A DNA stretch of 64,000 nucleotides from DAISJI01 sp964559835 (lineage in GTDB: Bacteria > Acidobacteriota > Terriglobia > Terriglobales > Acidobacteriaceae), in the NCBI GenBank assembly GCA_964559835.1, contig CAZLJE010000010.1, positions 1 through 64,000 on the forward strand, in the 5' to 3' direction. Both the position numbers and the translations under genes were made by a program. The notes beneath the pieces are model-generated. The model did not search any database and was not told the DNA's origin. It saw only the letters and a list, made by a program, of their open reading frames with translations. Shown in pieces: positions 42,837 through 51,349 of the stretch (its first letter is position 1; each line of letters starts with the position of its first letter).

Positions 42837-44951
42837 CTATTTCAGCCTTGCCCCGTTCGGAACATCTTCGGCAAACGTTGCGACCACCGGCTTGCCGCCC
42901 TCGACCGACGCCGCCAGGATCATCCCGTTCGATTCCAACCCGCGCAGCTTTCGCGGCGCGAGGTTAGCGACGATTGCGACTTTGCGCCCGATGAGCTGCT
43001 CCGGCGTGTAGGCCTCGGCAATGCCGGCGACGACCTGCCGCACTTCCGTGCCTATATCGACTTCGATCCGCAACAGCTTATCCGCGTTCTTCACTTTCTC
43101 CGCGGTCTTAACGGTGCCAACGCGCATTTCGATCTTCACGAAATCGTCGATCGTGATCTTCGCGTCGGCAGGTGGCGCGGTTGCTGTTGGCGGTTGCGGT
43201 GCGCCTGCCGGTGCGGGCGCGCCGCTTGCCGGTCCGACCGCGGCTTGCGTGGCGGGCTGGCCGGGAGTCGCTCCGGTGCCCGCGGGAGTGTCGTTATTCA
43301 TGCCTGCTGCCTTCTCCATTGCTTTTGGCGCCGGCGCAGTGCCGACGGGCGGCTTGCGCTCGCCTCTGTTTTCCAGTTCGATGGCCTGCATGCGCTCGAT
43401 CGCCGACTTGTCGCCGCGCGGAAACACGGGTTCCACTTTGCCGAGCTTGGTCGCGAGTTGGAGTTGTCCCCACGTGAGCTGATCGAGCCGGCACTTCGCG
43501 ATATCCCCAAGTCCGAGTTGCTGCCAGATGCGGCCGCTCGAATCCGGAATGACGGGATGCAGGAGCGCCGTGATGATCCGCAGCGCTTCCGCGGCCGTAT
43601 AAAGAATCGTGCCCAGTCGCGCGCGGCTGCCTTCCTCGCCCTTTTCGGCAACCGCCCACGGCTCGTTCTCGACGATGTACTTGTTCACCGCGCCCACCAG
43701 GCCCCACACGCACTCCAGCGCTTTGGAGAACTGGTATTCGTCGAAGAGCTTGCCGGCCTGCGCGATCGTCTCCATCGCGAGCTTCTGGATCGCATCGTCA
43801 GCGGGTTTGCGCGACGCCGCGGCCGACGGATACGGCACTTCGCCGTTGAAGTAGCGGCCGATCATGCTGAGCGTGCGGCTGGCGAGATTGCCGTAATCGT
43901 TCGCCAGGTCGGAGTTGAAGCGCTGCAAGAGAGCGTCGAACGAGAACGAGCCATCCTGCCCGAACACCACTTCGCGCAGCAGGAAGTAGCGCAGGGCGTC
44001 CACGCCGAGCACGTCGATGATTGTCTCGGCGCGCACGATGTTGCCGCGCGATTTCGACATTTTGTCCTGCTCGAACAGCAGCCAGCCGTGCGCGACGATC
44101 GACTTCGGCAGCGGCAGGTCGGCGGCCATCAGGAACGCCGGCCAGTACACGCAGTGAAAGCGCACGATCTCCTTGCCAATCATGTGGACGTCGGCGGGCC
44201 AGTAGTGCGCGAAACGCTCCTGGTCTTTTTTGTCGGGCGAACCAAACCCGATCGCGGTGATGTAGTTCGACAGCGCGTCGAGCCAAACGTAGATCACGTG
44301 CTCCGGATCGTCCGGCACCGGGATGCCCCACTTGAACGTGCTGCGCGAGATCGACAGGTCGCGCAGGCCGCCGCGCACGAACGACATCACTTCATTGCGC
44401 CGCGCTTCCGGGCGGATGAAATCCGGATGCTGGTGGTAATACTTCAGCAAGCGGTCTTCAAATGCCGATAGCTTGAAGAAGTAATTTTCTTCATTGACCG
44501 TCTCCGTTGGACGGCCGCACAGGGGGCATGGCTCGCCGGGGCCGACAGAGTCGACGTACAGGTTGTCGTACACGCAGTACTGGCCGGTGTACGAGCCCTT
44601 GTAGATGAAGCCGCGATCGCGCAGACGGCGGAACAGTTCCTGGACGCCGCGCTTATGCTCGGGATCGGTCGTGCGGATGAACTTGTCGTAGCTGGCGCGG
44701 ACCTTGTCGGCCGTGGCGCGAAACGTGGCCGCGACTTCGTCGGCCCACTGCTGCGGATCTTTCCCCTGGTCACGGGCAGCGCGTTCCACGTTGACGCCGT
44801 GCTCGTCGGTGCCGGTCAGGAAAAACGTGTCGACGCCGAGCATGCGCTGACGCCGGGCAATGGTGTCGCACACGATGGTCGTGTAGGCGTGCCCGATGTG
44901 CGGCCGCGCATTAACGTAGTAGATCGGCGTCGTGATGTAGAACTTGCTCAT
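42837..44951 (-). CDS. metG: Methionyl-tRNA synthetase with C-terminal tRNA-binding domain
   Basis: 704 residues, class I aminoacyl-tRNA synthetase. The HIGH motif is NARPHIGHAY (18-21), a CPLCGRP motif gives only one CxxC of the zinc knuckle, and the KMSKS loop is FEQDKMSKSRGN. After the anticodon-binding helices an Ala/Pro/Gly-rich linker (about 555-595) leads to a C-terminal OB-fold tRNA-binding domain (DFVKIEMRVGTVKTAEKVKN ... VVAGIAEAYTPEQLIGRKVA), which is often a separate or fused dimerisation module. Essential housekeeping gene; tatD follows. Confidence 0.95.
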   Translation of the reverse strand: MSKFYITTPIYYVNARPHIGHAYTTIVCDTIARRQRMLGVDTFFLTGTDEHGVNVERAARDQGKDPQQWADEVAATFRATADKVRASYDKFIRTTDPEHKRGVQELFRRLRDRGFIYKGSYTGQYCVYDNLYVDSVGPGEPCPLCGRPTETVNEENYFFKLSAFEDRLLKYYHQHPDFIRPEARRNEVMSFVRGGLRDLSISRSTFKWGIPVPDDPEHVIYVWLDALSNYITAIGFGSPDKKDQERFAHYWPADVHMIGKEIVRFHCVYWPAFLMAADLPLPKSIVAHGWLLFEQDKMSKSRGNIVRAETIIDVLGVDALRYFLLREVVFGQDGSFSFDALLQRFNSDLANDYGNLASRTLSMIGRYFNGEVPYPSAAASRKPADDAIQKLAMETIAQAGKLFDEYQFSKALECVWGLVGAVNKYIVENEPWAVAEKGEEGSRARLGTILYTAAEALRIITALLHPVIPDSSGRIWQQLGLGDIAKCRLDQLTWGQLQLATKLGKVEPVFPRGDKSAIERMQAIELENRGERKPPVGTAPAPKAMEKAAGMNNDTPAGTGATPGQPATQAAVGPASGAPAPAGAPQPPTATAPPADAKITIDDFVKIEMRVGTVKTAEKVKNADKLLRIEVDIGTEVRQVVAGIAEAYTPEQLIGRKVAIVANLAPRKLRGLESNGMILAASVEGGKPVVATFAEDVPNGARLK

Positions 44952-45061
44952 AAGCTGTCAGCAATCAGCTTTCAGCTCTCAGGCACAAGGCTGAAGATGA
45001 AGCCGTACCGAATCTCTCATCATAAAGCAAGCTGTCGGCAATCAGCTATCAGCTTTCAGGG
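44952..45061. repeat. Two direct copies of an AGCTGTCAGCAATCAGCTTT word cluster
   Basis: Copies at 44952-44982 and 45029-45061 differ at a few positions and are in the same orientation, each made of CAGCT/TCAGC words. They lie upstream of metG (minus strand) and upstream of the cupin gene (plus strand), so may affect either promoter. A fragment of the same word is at 13862-13880. Confidence 0.7.
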
Positions 45062-45128
45062 TGCAAGGCAGTGAGTAGTTCTGAAACCAATACTGAACTT
45101 GTCCAATCTGAACAGCAGGAGAATTTGA

Positions 45129-45509
45129 ATGTCGGCCAATGCCCAGCCATTTCCCTATGTAATCCACCTCGACATCCTGCACCAGCCTCTCGAATTGATC
45201 GACGAGAAGAAGCTCGCCGACGAGTGCCAGCATCAGTGGTACAACCAGACCCTGTGCCAGGTGAATGATTCGGTCGTGCGCATGGCGGTGATACAAGGCG
45301 AGTACCACTGGCATAAGCATGACGATGATGATGAGTTCTTCTACGTCGTCGAAGGACACCTGCTGATCGACATCGAGGGCCGCACCTTCGACCTCCACCC
45401 GCGGCAGGCGGTAGTGATCCCGAAGGGCGTCATGCATCGGCCGCGCGCGCCCGAGCGGACCGTCATGCTGATGGTGGAGACCAAGAGTATCGTCCCGACC
45501 GGGAGTTGA
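45129..45509 (+). CDS. Single-domain cupin protein
   Basis: 126 residues. Cupin motif 1 is EYHWHKHDDDDEFFYVVEGH, with His-His-Glu metal ligands, and motif 2 is VIPKGVMHRPRAPERTVML, with the His. The start is the ATG behind CAGGAG. Small cupins of this type bind a metal and act as isomerases, dioxygenases or sensors; no substrate is deducible. It converges on the SH3 gene across an inverted repeat. Confidence 0.82.
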   Translation: MSANAQPFPYVIHLDILHQPLELIDEKKLADECQHQWYNQTLCQVNDSVVRMAVIQGEYHWHKHDDDDEFFYVVEGHLLIDIEGRTFDLHPRQAVVIPKGVMHRPRAPERTVMLMVETKSIVPTGS

Positions 45510-45518
45510 CCATCATAG

Positions 45519-45582
45519 GTGTACTAACCAGGCTTGCGTGGTGGCAGAGGAGAGTGTCGCCAGGCAAGCCTGGCTAGTACAC
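45519..45582. repeat. Inverted repeat with GTGTACTARCCAGGCTTGC arms
   Basis: The arms 45519-45537 and 45564-45582 are 19 bp reverse complements with one mismatch and a 26 nt loop, between the convergent cupin and SH3 genes. The right arm covers the SH3 gene's stop codon. Confidence 0.85.
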
Positions 45583-45915
45583 TGTATTCGCGGGGATCCA
45601 GCCGCGCTGGCCTTCCGCGTTGCGTACGCGCAACCAGTCGTGCCGGGTCTCTTCGACCTCGACTTCCTCCCCAGCCGCCACCGTAAGTTCCCGCGCGGAG
45701 TAGTTCTGGAGGACGGTTGCTTCTGTCCCGGTGATCGATAGCAACGCGACCGGGACCCATCCTTCGCGGCCATCCGGCGCGGTGCACCAGCGCCAGCCGG
45801 GGAACTCGTTGTCCTCGCGTCCGACACGGACTTTGGCGCCCGACGCGACCTCGATTGGATTTGGATACTGCGCGACGTAGGCCCTGTTGACGCGCACTTT
45901 GCGATTGGACGCCAT
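45574..45915 (-). CDS. Two-copy SH3-like domain protein
   Basis: 113 residues from the ATG before ASNRKVRVNRAY. Two SH3-like halves are visible: VRVNRAYVAQYPNPIEVASG ... GWRWCTAPDGREGWVP, and TVLQNYSARELTVAAGEEVE ... DWLRVRNAEGQRGWIP. Each ends in the GWIP/GWVP motif. An alternative upstream start (45981) would add 22 residues. No signal peptide, so probably cytoplasmic ligand or peptide binding. The stop lies within an inverted-repeat arm. Confidence 0.7.
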   Translation of the reverse strand: MASNRKVRVNRAYVAQYPNPIEVASGAKVRVGREDNEFPGWRWCTAPDGREGWVPVALLSITGTEATVLQNYSARELTVAAGEEVEVEETRHDWLRVRNAEGQRGWIPANTVY

Positions 45916-46004
45916 GATCGCGCTCCGGTCCGCGTCCGATTCTAAACAAGTGCCGATTGCTATAATCGAGATTCTGTTCACCTGATCTTGAGGATTCCTG
46001 CCGC

Positions 46005-47987
46005 TTGTATCGCGATTTTCAACTGCAACTTGCCGAGCGCGTCCGCGATTTTCTGCGCCGCCAGTACGACGTTGAGCTGCCCAACATCGTCATCGAGCAG
46101 CCGCCCAGGGTCGAGATGGGTGAGTACGCGCTGCCGCTGGCCTTCGAACTCGCGAAGAGACTCCGCAAGCCGCCCCGTAAAATCGCGGAAGAAATCGTCG
46201 CCGGACTGGGCGAAGTCCCGGGCTTCGAGAAATTCGAAGTTGCCGGCGCGGGATACATCAATGCGCGGGTGAAGCGCGGGGAAGTCGCAGCGAAGTTGGT
46301 CAGCGGGGACGTACACGAACCGTCGCGCGACCTGGGTAAAGTAATCGTTGAACATACCTCCATCAACCCTAACAAAGCCGCCCACATCGGACACCTGCGC
46401 AACGCCATCCTCGGCGATACGTTTGTCCGCCTCCTGCGCTCCCGCGGGCGCGAGGTCGATGTCCAGAACTACATCGACAACACCGGCGTCCAGGTGGCCG
46501 ACGTCGTTGTTGGCTTCGTCCACGTAGAAAAGAAGAGCAAGCAGGAGATCCAGGAACTCGCTCGCCAGCCGCGCTTCGACTATCTCTGCTGGGACGTGTA
46601 CGCGCGCGCCTCGTCGTGGTACCAGGAGAACGAGGCCAACAAGCAAAAGCGCCTCGACACGCTCCACCAGCTCGAAGCCGGAAACAACGAGATCGCCGAG
46701 ATCGCGGAGCTGATCTCGACCGCCGTTCTCAAGCGCCATCTACAGACCATGGACCGGCTCGACATCGAGTACGATCTGCTGCCGCAGGAGAGCGACATCA
46801 TCCACCTGCACTTCTGGGAAGCGGCGCGACAGCAGCTCGAGCAGGCCGGCATCCTCTACAAGGAGACCAGCGGACGCAAGGCGGGTTGCTGGGTGATGAA
46901 GCGCCCGGCGTACGTTCCCAACCCGAACAAGACCGAAGAAGAGCAGGCCGACGACGCGACGAAAGTCCTGATCCGCTCCAATGGCACCGTCGTTTACGAA
47001 GGCAAGGACATCGCCTTCCACCTGTGGAAGTTCGGCGTGCTCGGACAGGACTTCGGCTACCGCCGCTTCTTCCATTACGACCGCACGAACAAAGAGTGCT
47101 GGATCTCGACCGAGCCGGAGCGCGGCGAAAAAGATCATCCTCATTTCGGCGGCGCGCGCGAGATCTACAACGTCATCGACTCGCGCCAGGCTGAGGCGCA
47201 GAACACGGTCATCGAAGCCCTGCGCGCGCTCGGCTACACCTACGAGGCCGAGCACTATACGCACTTCAGTTACGAGATGGTTGCGCTCACGCCGCGCTGT
47301 GCCGCGGAACTCGGGTACCAACTGAACGAGGACGACTGGAGCAAGTCGTACATCGAGGTGAGCGGACGCAAGGGGTTCGGCGTGAAAGCGGACGACCTGC
47401 TCGACCAGCTCATCGCGTCGGCGAAAAAGGAAGTGGACGCGCGCCACGCCGAGCTGAAGGAGACCGAGCGCAGCGACATCGCGGAGCAGATCGCCGTTGG
47501 CGCGTTGCGTTACTTCATGCTGAAGTTCACCAAGCCGACCGTGATCGCGTTCGATTTCAAGGAAGCGCTCAGCTTCGAGGGCGAGACCGGGCCGTATGCG
47601 CAGTACGCGATCGTGCGCGCGACGAACATTTTTCGCAAAGCGGGATTGGATGCGGACAACTTCCTGTTGACCCGGAGCCCGGATCCCGAAGCCCTTCAGC
47701 AGTTCTTATCCGGCGAGCAGGGCAACGAAATATGGGAGCTTTGGCTGGCGGCGTCGAAGACGAGCCAGGTCATCGAACAGTGCATCGCGACGACGGAACC
47801 GGCGTATGCCGCCAAGCATGTCTTCTACCTGGCGCAGCTATTCAACAACTTCTACCACCGGCACCATATCCTGACGGAAGCCGACGAATCGCGGAAGAAG
47901 TTCCTTCTCGCCACCGCGGCTGTCGTCCGCCGCGAGTTGATTGCGCTGCTGAATGTGCTGGGAATCACCGCGCCGCCGGTGATGTAG
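46005..47987 (+). CDS. argS: Arginyl-tRNA synthetase
   Basis: 660 residues, TTG start at 46005 behind TTGAGGA. N-terminal Add-1 domain, catalytic HIGH-like motif NPNKAAHIGHLRNAILGD, the conserved YIDNTGVQVADVVVGF, YEGKDIAFHLWKFG, the degenerate KMSKS-loop segment VSGRKGFGVKADDLLDQL and the C-terminal DALR anticodon-binding domain (from about 540: YAQYAIVRATNIFRKA ... ALLNVLGITAPPVM). An internal charged insertion around RPAYVPNPNKTEEEQADDA is present. Housekeeping. Confidence 0.93.
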   Translation: MYRDFQLQLAERVRDFLRRQYDVELPNIVIEQPPRVEMGEYALPLAFELAKRLRKPPRKIAEEIVAGLGEVPGFEKFEVAGAGYINARVKRGEVAAKLVSGDVHEPSRDLGKVIVEHTSINPNKAAHIGHLRNAILGDTFVRLLRSRGREVDVQNYIDNTGVQVADVVVGFVHVEKKSKQEIQELARQPRFDYLCWDVYARASSWYQENEANKQKRLDTLHQLEAGNNEIAEIAELISTAVLKRHLQTMDRLDIEYDLLPQESDIIHLHFWEAARQQLEQAGILYKETSGRKAGCWVMKRPAYVPNPNKTEEEQADDATKVLIRSNGTVVYEGKDIAFHLWKFGVLGQDFGYRRFFHYDRTNKECWISTEPERGEKDHPHFGGAREIYNVIDSRQAEAQNTVIEALRALGYTYEAEHYTHFSYEMVALTPRCAAELGYQLNEDDWSKSYIEVSGRKGFGVKADDLLDQLIASAKKEVDARHAELKETERSDIAEQIAVGALRYFMLKFTKPTVIAFDFKEALSFEGETGPYAQYAIVRATNIFRKAGLDADNFLLTRSPDPEALQQFLSGEQGNEIWELWLAASKTSQVIEQCIATTEPAYAAKHVFYLAQLFNNFYHRHHILTEADESRKKFLLATAAVVRRELIALLNVLGITAPPVM

Positions 47988-48002
47988 TCGCTTTCTTCCA
48001 TG

Positions 48003-48066
48003 TAACGCAGCGTCTCGCCTGCCACGCATCATCGGATGCCGAGTAGCAGGCGAGACGCCTGCGTTA
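48003..48066. repeat. Inverted repeat with TAACGCAGCGTCTCGCCTGC arms
   Basis: Arms 48003-48022 and 48046-48066 pair almost perfectly (one inserted base) with a 23 nt loop. It lies between the convergent argS and a secreted-protein gene and covers the latter's stop codon. On the plus strand GGGTTTTCC follows, so it may terminate argS. Confidence 0.85.
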
Positions 48067-48645
48067 GGGTTTTCCGTTCGCCGCCTTGGCCTTTTCGGAT
48101 TCCGACACGGATTTCTTGAGCTCCTCGAGCAGCGGAATCTTGCCGCGGCCCTGAAACCCATTTGCCTGGCTCCGGCGCCACACGTAGGACGCGCTTTGCG
48201 CGTCGTCTTTCGGGAATAGGGAAACCATCAGGGCGTCGCCTCCACTGCCGCCCTCGACACCGTAGTCGGGCCGGCCTCCGCCCGTCCCAATACGAATCGA
48301 AGGCTGCGGCGTCCCGATCCCAACATCGGGCCCGCCGATGCCTCCGCCACCCTGGACCATGCCCAGCTTCGCTGCTTTGACGATAATCATGATGTCGGCT
48401 TCTTGCGCGCGATTGACGAGCTTGTACCGTCCCCAATCCTGCACCGCGAATTGCACGCGGTTGATGGCCTGGCGTTCTTCCGACGGGACATTGGGGTCGT
48501 ACAGGTCGCCATGCCAGCCGGCGACGTAAACGTAATGCGCCACCAGCACCTGGTCGGGAAGCTCTTGCTTCGGACCTTTCTTTTTCTGGGCAAAGGCGCT
48601 GAGCGCGAGGGAAGCAACGAGGGCGAGCAGCAGGAAGCGGCGCAT
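48064..48645 (-). CDS. Secreted protein of unknown function
   Basis: 193 residues. Signal peptide MRRFLLLALVASLALSAFA, then a basic segment. The mature domain (about 30-90: VLVAHYVYVAGWHGDLYDPN, LVNRAQEADIMIIVKAAK) resembles TolB/DUF4410-like folds only loosely. A Gly-rich insertion (98-135, GGGGIGGPDVGIG) precedes a C-terminal region ending in charged helices. No enzyme motif seen. Confidence 0.65.
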   Translation of the reverse strand: MRRFLLLALVASLALSAFAQKKKGPKQELPDQVLVAHYVYVAGWHGDLYDPNVPSEERQAINRVQFAVQDWGRYKLVNRAQEADIMIIVKAAKLGMVQGGGGIGGPDVGIGTPQPSIRIGTGGGRPDYGVEGGSGGDALMVSLFPKDDAQSASYVWRRSQANGFQGRGKIPLLEELKKSVSESEKAKAANGKP

Positions 48646-48694
48646 GGCGGACCTCCGACCTATTTGTACCGCAGCGCGTGATGAAAGTTGCGGA

Positions 48695-49807
48695 TTAATC
48701 GCAAGTGAAGCCCATCGCCTCTCGATAAAGCTGGTGAAAGTGGTAGAGGCTGCGCTCCTGCTTCACGCTGTAGCGCCCGCTGGTGTAGCTGCGCGAACGC
48801 AGATTGCGCTGAACGGCCTCGCAGATACGGCCGTCTTCGCGCTGAATCTCGTCGCTGAACCGGAAGGTCTTCTCCGGGACATCGGTCTTGAGCGCCGCTT
48901 CCGGAAAGAACCATAGGAATATGGCGACGCACTTCTCCGCCGCCAGCGGCAGCACGATGTTGAGCGACGTGTTGTCGGGATAGCAGTTCAACATCCAGTT
49001 GGGATAGATCCAGTAATACTCGGCGCGCAACTCGCCCGAGGATTCCGTGTAGCGGCGGGGTGCCCCACCCTGACTGCCTTTGGAAGGGTGGGAAGTGTCC
49101 ACAGGCCGTATCGGCGAATACTGCAGCGAGTGCCGCGCGAACAGCTCTACTTCATATGCCGTGTAATCCAGTTCGCGGTTCAGGCTCGGATGCACCGACG
49201 GCAGGTGGTAGCCCTCCATATAGTTGTCGACGTATGTCTTCCAGTTGCACTCCATCACGTAATCGTGACGCCGGTAGAACCGCATCTGATCGAACTTGAA
49301 CTTGGACGTCTGCTCCGGAAGTTCGCCCAGCGCACTGAGCAGCGGCTCGGGATCGTCGGACAAATTCGCAAACACCAGGCCGCTCCACTCCGCGACATGG
49401 ATCGGCGCCAGCCAGAAGCGGTCGTGATCGAAGTTTTCGACGCCCTCCATCTCCGGTGCATTCAGCAGCCGGCCTTCGAGGGAATACGTCCAGCCGTGAT
49501 AGAGGCAACGAAACACTTTGCGCGTTCCGCATCCTTCCGCGGGCGGACCCGCGCGATGACGGCAGACGTTGTAAAACCCGCGCAGCACGCGGTCGGCGCC
49601 GCGCGCGATCAGCAATGGCTCGCCGGCGAGGTCGAACGTGAAGTACTGCCCGGCGGCCGCGACCTGCGCCGAGTATCCGACGCACTGCCACGTCCGGCAG
49701 AAGATGCGTTCGCGCTCCAGCGGCAGCACCGAGGAATCGACATAGTATTTCGATTCCAGCGTCGAAGCGCGCTCCACGCCCGCGCTCGCCGCCTTCGTGG
49801 GATTCAT
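48695..49807 (-). CDS. Rieske non-haem iron oxygenase, alpha subunit
   Basis: 370 residues. The Rieske centre is CRHRAG ... CLYHGW (Cys-x-His, Cys-x2-His) at about 82-105. The mononuclear iron site is NYMEGYHLPSVHP with two His, and the Asp of QREDGRICEAV. The overall size fits the choline-monooxygenase/carnitine-oxygenase-like SRPBCC group. A 15-20 residue segment (DTSHPSKGSQGGAPRRY) is encoded by a CCCACCCT/AGGGTGGG inverted repeat at 49064-49092, read in frame. It is divergent from an amino-acid permease and an aminotransferase, which suggests an amino-acid or quaternary-amine substrate. Confidence 0.88.
   Translation of the reverse strand: MNPTKAASAGVERASTLESKYYVDSSVLPLERERIFCRTWQCVGYSAQVAAAGQYFTFDLAGEPLLIARGADRVLRGFYNVCRHRAGPPAEGCGTRKVFRCLYHGWTYSLEGRLLNAPEMEGVENFDHDRFWLAPIHVAEWSGLVFANLSDDPEPLLSALGELPEQTSKFKFDQMRFYRRHDYVMECNWKTYVDNYMEGYHLPSVHPSLNRELDYTAYEVELFARHSLQYSPIRPVDTSHPSKGSQGGAPRRYTESSGELRAEYYWIYPNWMLNCYPDNTSLNIVLPLAAEKCVAIFLWFFPEAALKTDVPEKTFRFSDEIQREDGRICEAVQRNLRSRSYTSGRYSVKQERSLYHFHQLYREAMGFTCD
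49064..49092. repeat. Intergenic-type inverted repeat within the Rieske oxygenase gene
   Basis: CCCACCCT pairs with AGGGTGGG across 13 nt. It belongs to the GTGCCCCACC...GGGTGGG family found between genes at 54480-54695, but here lies inside coding sequence without breaking the frame. Confidence 0.7.
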
Positions 49808-49854
49808 TCGTGGTAAGCTCCCCGCACATTATCTGCGATTCGCGGTAAAACGGC

Positions 49855-51315
49855 ATGTCCACCGCTTCCTCCGCCACTACGGGATCGGCAACCAAAGCAC
49901 CCACACTGCTGCGCGAGCTTTCCCTGAAGGACGCTGTGCTGCTGGTGATAGGCGCCGTGATCGGCAGCGGAATCTTCGCCAACTCCGCTGACGTAGCCGC
50001 AGCTCTGCCTTCGCCTGTATTGTTCCTCGGCATCTGGGCGGTGGGAGGAGGGATCTGCTACTTCGCGGCCGTCGCCGTCGCGGAACTCGGCTCGATGTAT
50101 CCCGAGGCCGGTGGACAGTACGTTTATCTCCGCGAGGCATTTGGCGACGTCGTTGCCTTCCTTTACGGCTGGATGATGTTGACCGCGGGAGGCTCCGGCG
50201 GGATCGCCACCATATCCGTCGCCTTCGCCGCATATTTCGGCAAGGTCGTGCCCTTTCTCGATGCCGACCAGGTGATCTGGACGACGTCGGGCTGGGCGTG
50301 GAAGGCGGGCCACCTCGTGAGCGCGCCATGGCACCTCACGCGCGGCGATCTCGTGTCCGTCGGGGTAATAGGCTTCCTTTCCGGCATCAATATTCTCGGC
50401 GTGCGACGGGCGGTTACGCTCCAGAACGCCGCCACCTGGATCAAGTACCTCGGCATCGCCGGCTTCGTTGTTCTGGGCTTCGCATTCGGCAAAGGAACGA
50501 CCGCGCACTTTCATCTCGGTGGTGTTCGCGAAGCGTTTCAAGGCGGGTTCTACCCGCTGATCTCCGCAGCCGGAGTCGCGTTCATCGCGGTGTTCTGGTC
50601 GTATGACGGTTGGGTGTACGTGTCGGCCGTAGGCGGCGAGATACGGAACGCCGAAAAGAACATTCCGCGCGCCTTGATCCTGGGCATTGGCGCGATCATC
50701 GTCATCTACATGGCCGCGAATGCCGTTTATCTTTACGCTCTGCCGACCACCGAGATCGCAAAGCACACAACCGTGGCCGAAGTCGCGATGGTCACTCTCT
50801 TCGCGCCGTGGGTGGCGCGCTGGTTCGCCTTGCTGGTCGCGATCGTCACCTTCGGGACGTTGAGCTGCAACATCATGGCGAATGCGCGTATCGGATACGC
50901 CATGGCGCACGATGGGCTGTTTTTCCGCCGCATGGGCGACGTCCACCCGCGCTATCGCACACCGGCGTTCGCATTGATCGTGCAGAGCCTCGTGGCTTGC
51001 GTCATCGCGCTCAGCGGCACTTTCGACCAACTCTTCACGTATGCGGTGTTTGGCATGACGCTCTCTTACATCGCGTGCGTCATCGCTTTGTTCGTGCTGC
51101 GCCGCACGCGGCCCGATCATCCGCGCCCTTACCGCTGCGCAGGATATCCGTGGGTGCCGGCACTGTACATCGCGCTGGTCGGTGGATGGATCATCAACAC
51201 GGTCGTGCAGCGCCCGTCGCAAGCGTGGTCTTGCTTGATCCTCATGGCGATCGGCTTGCCGGGATATTTCTGGTGGAAGCGAACTCCGCGCCGTCTTCCA
51301 CAAGCGAACGACTGA
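49855..51315 (+). CDS. Amino acid permease (APC superfamily)
   Basis: 486 residues, about 12 transmembrane segments. The start of the APC domain is LRELSLKDAVLLVIGAVIGS with the GSGIF substrate loop (GSGIFANSADVAAAL), and WAVGGGICYFAAVAVAELGS and YPEAGGQYVYLREAFG follow, as in the APA/LAT-type transporters. It probably imports an amino acid or amine by proton or sodium symport. It is immediately upstream of a class I/II aminotransferase (34 bp gap) and divergent from the Rieske oxygenase. Confidence 0.88.
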   Translation: MSTASSATTGSATKAPTLLRELSLKDAVLLVIGAVIGSGIFANSADVAAALPSPVLFLGIWAVGGGICYFAAVAVAELGSMYPEAGGQYVYLREAFGDVVAFLYGWMMLTAGGSGGIATISVAFAAYFGKVVPFLDADQVIWTTSGWAWKAGHLVSAPWHLTRGDLVSVGVIGFLSGINILGVRRAVTLQNAATWIKYLGIAGFVVLGFAFGKGTTAHFHLGGVREAFQGGFYPLISAAGVAFIAVFWSYDGWVYVSAVGGEIRNAEKNIPRALILGIGAIIVIYMAANAVYLYALPTTEIAKHTTVAEVAMVTLFAPWVARWFALLVAIVTFGTLSCNIMANARIGYAMAHDGLFFRRMGDVHPRYRTPAFALIVQSLVACVIALSGTFDQLFTYAVFGMTLSYIACVIALFVLRRTRPDHPRPYRCAGYPWVPALYIALVGGWIINTVVQRPSQAWSCLILMAIGLPGYFWWKRTPRRLPQAND

Positions 51316-51349
51316 GCGACTGATAGACTGAAAGACCTTCGGTGCTGCC

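Noticed and set aside
42834..44471. 545-codon frame on the plus strand
   Set aside because: Antisense shadow of metG; composition is Arg/His/Ala-rich and no domain is seen.
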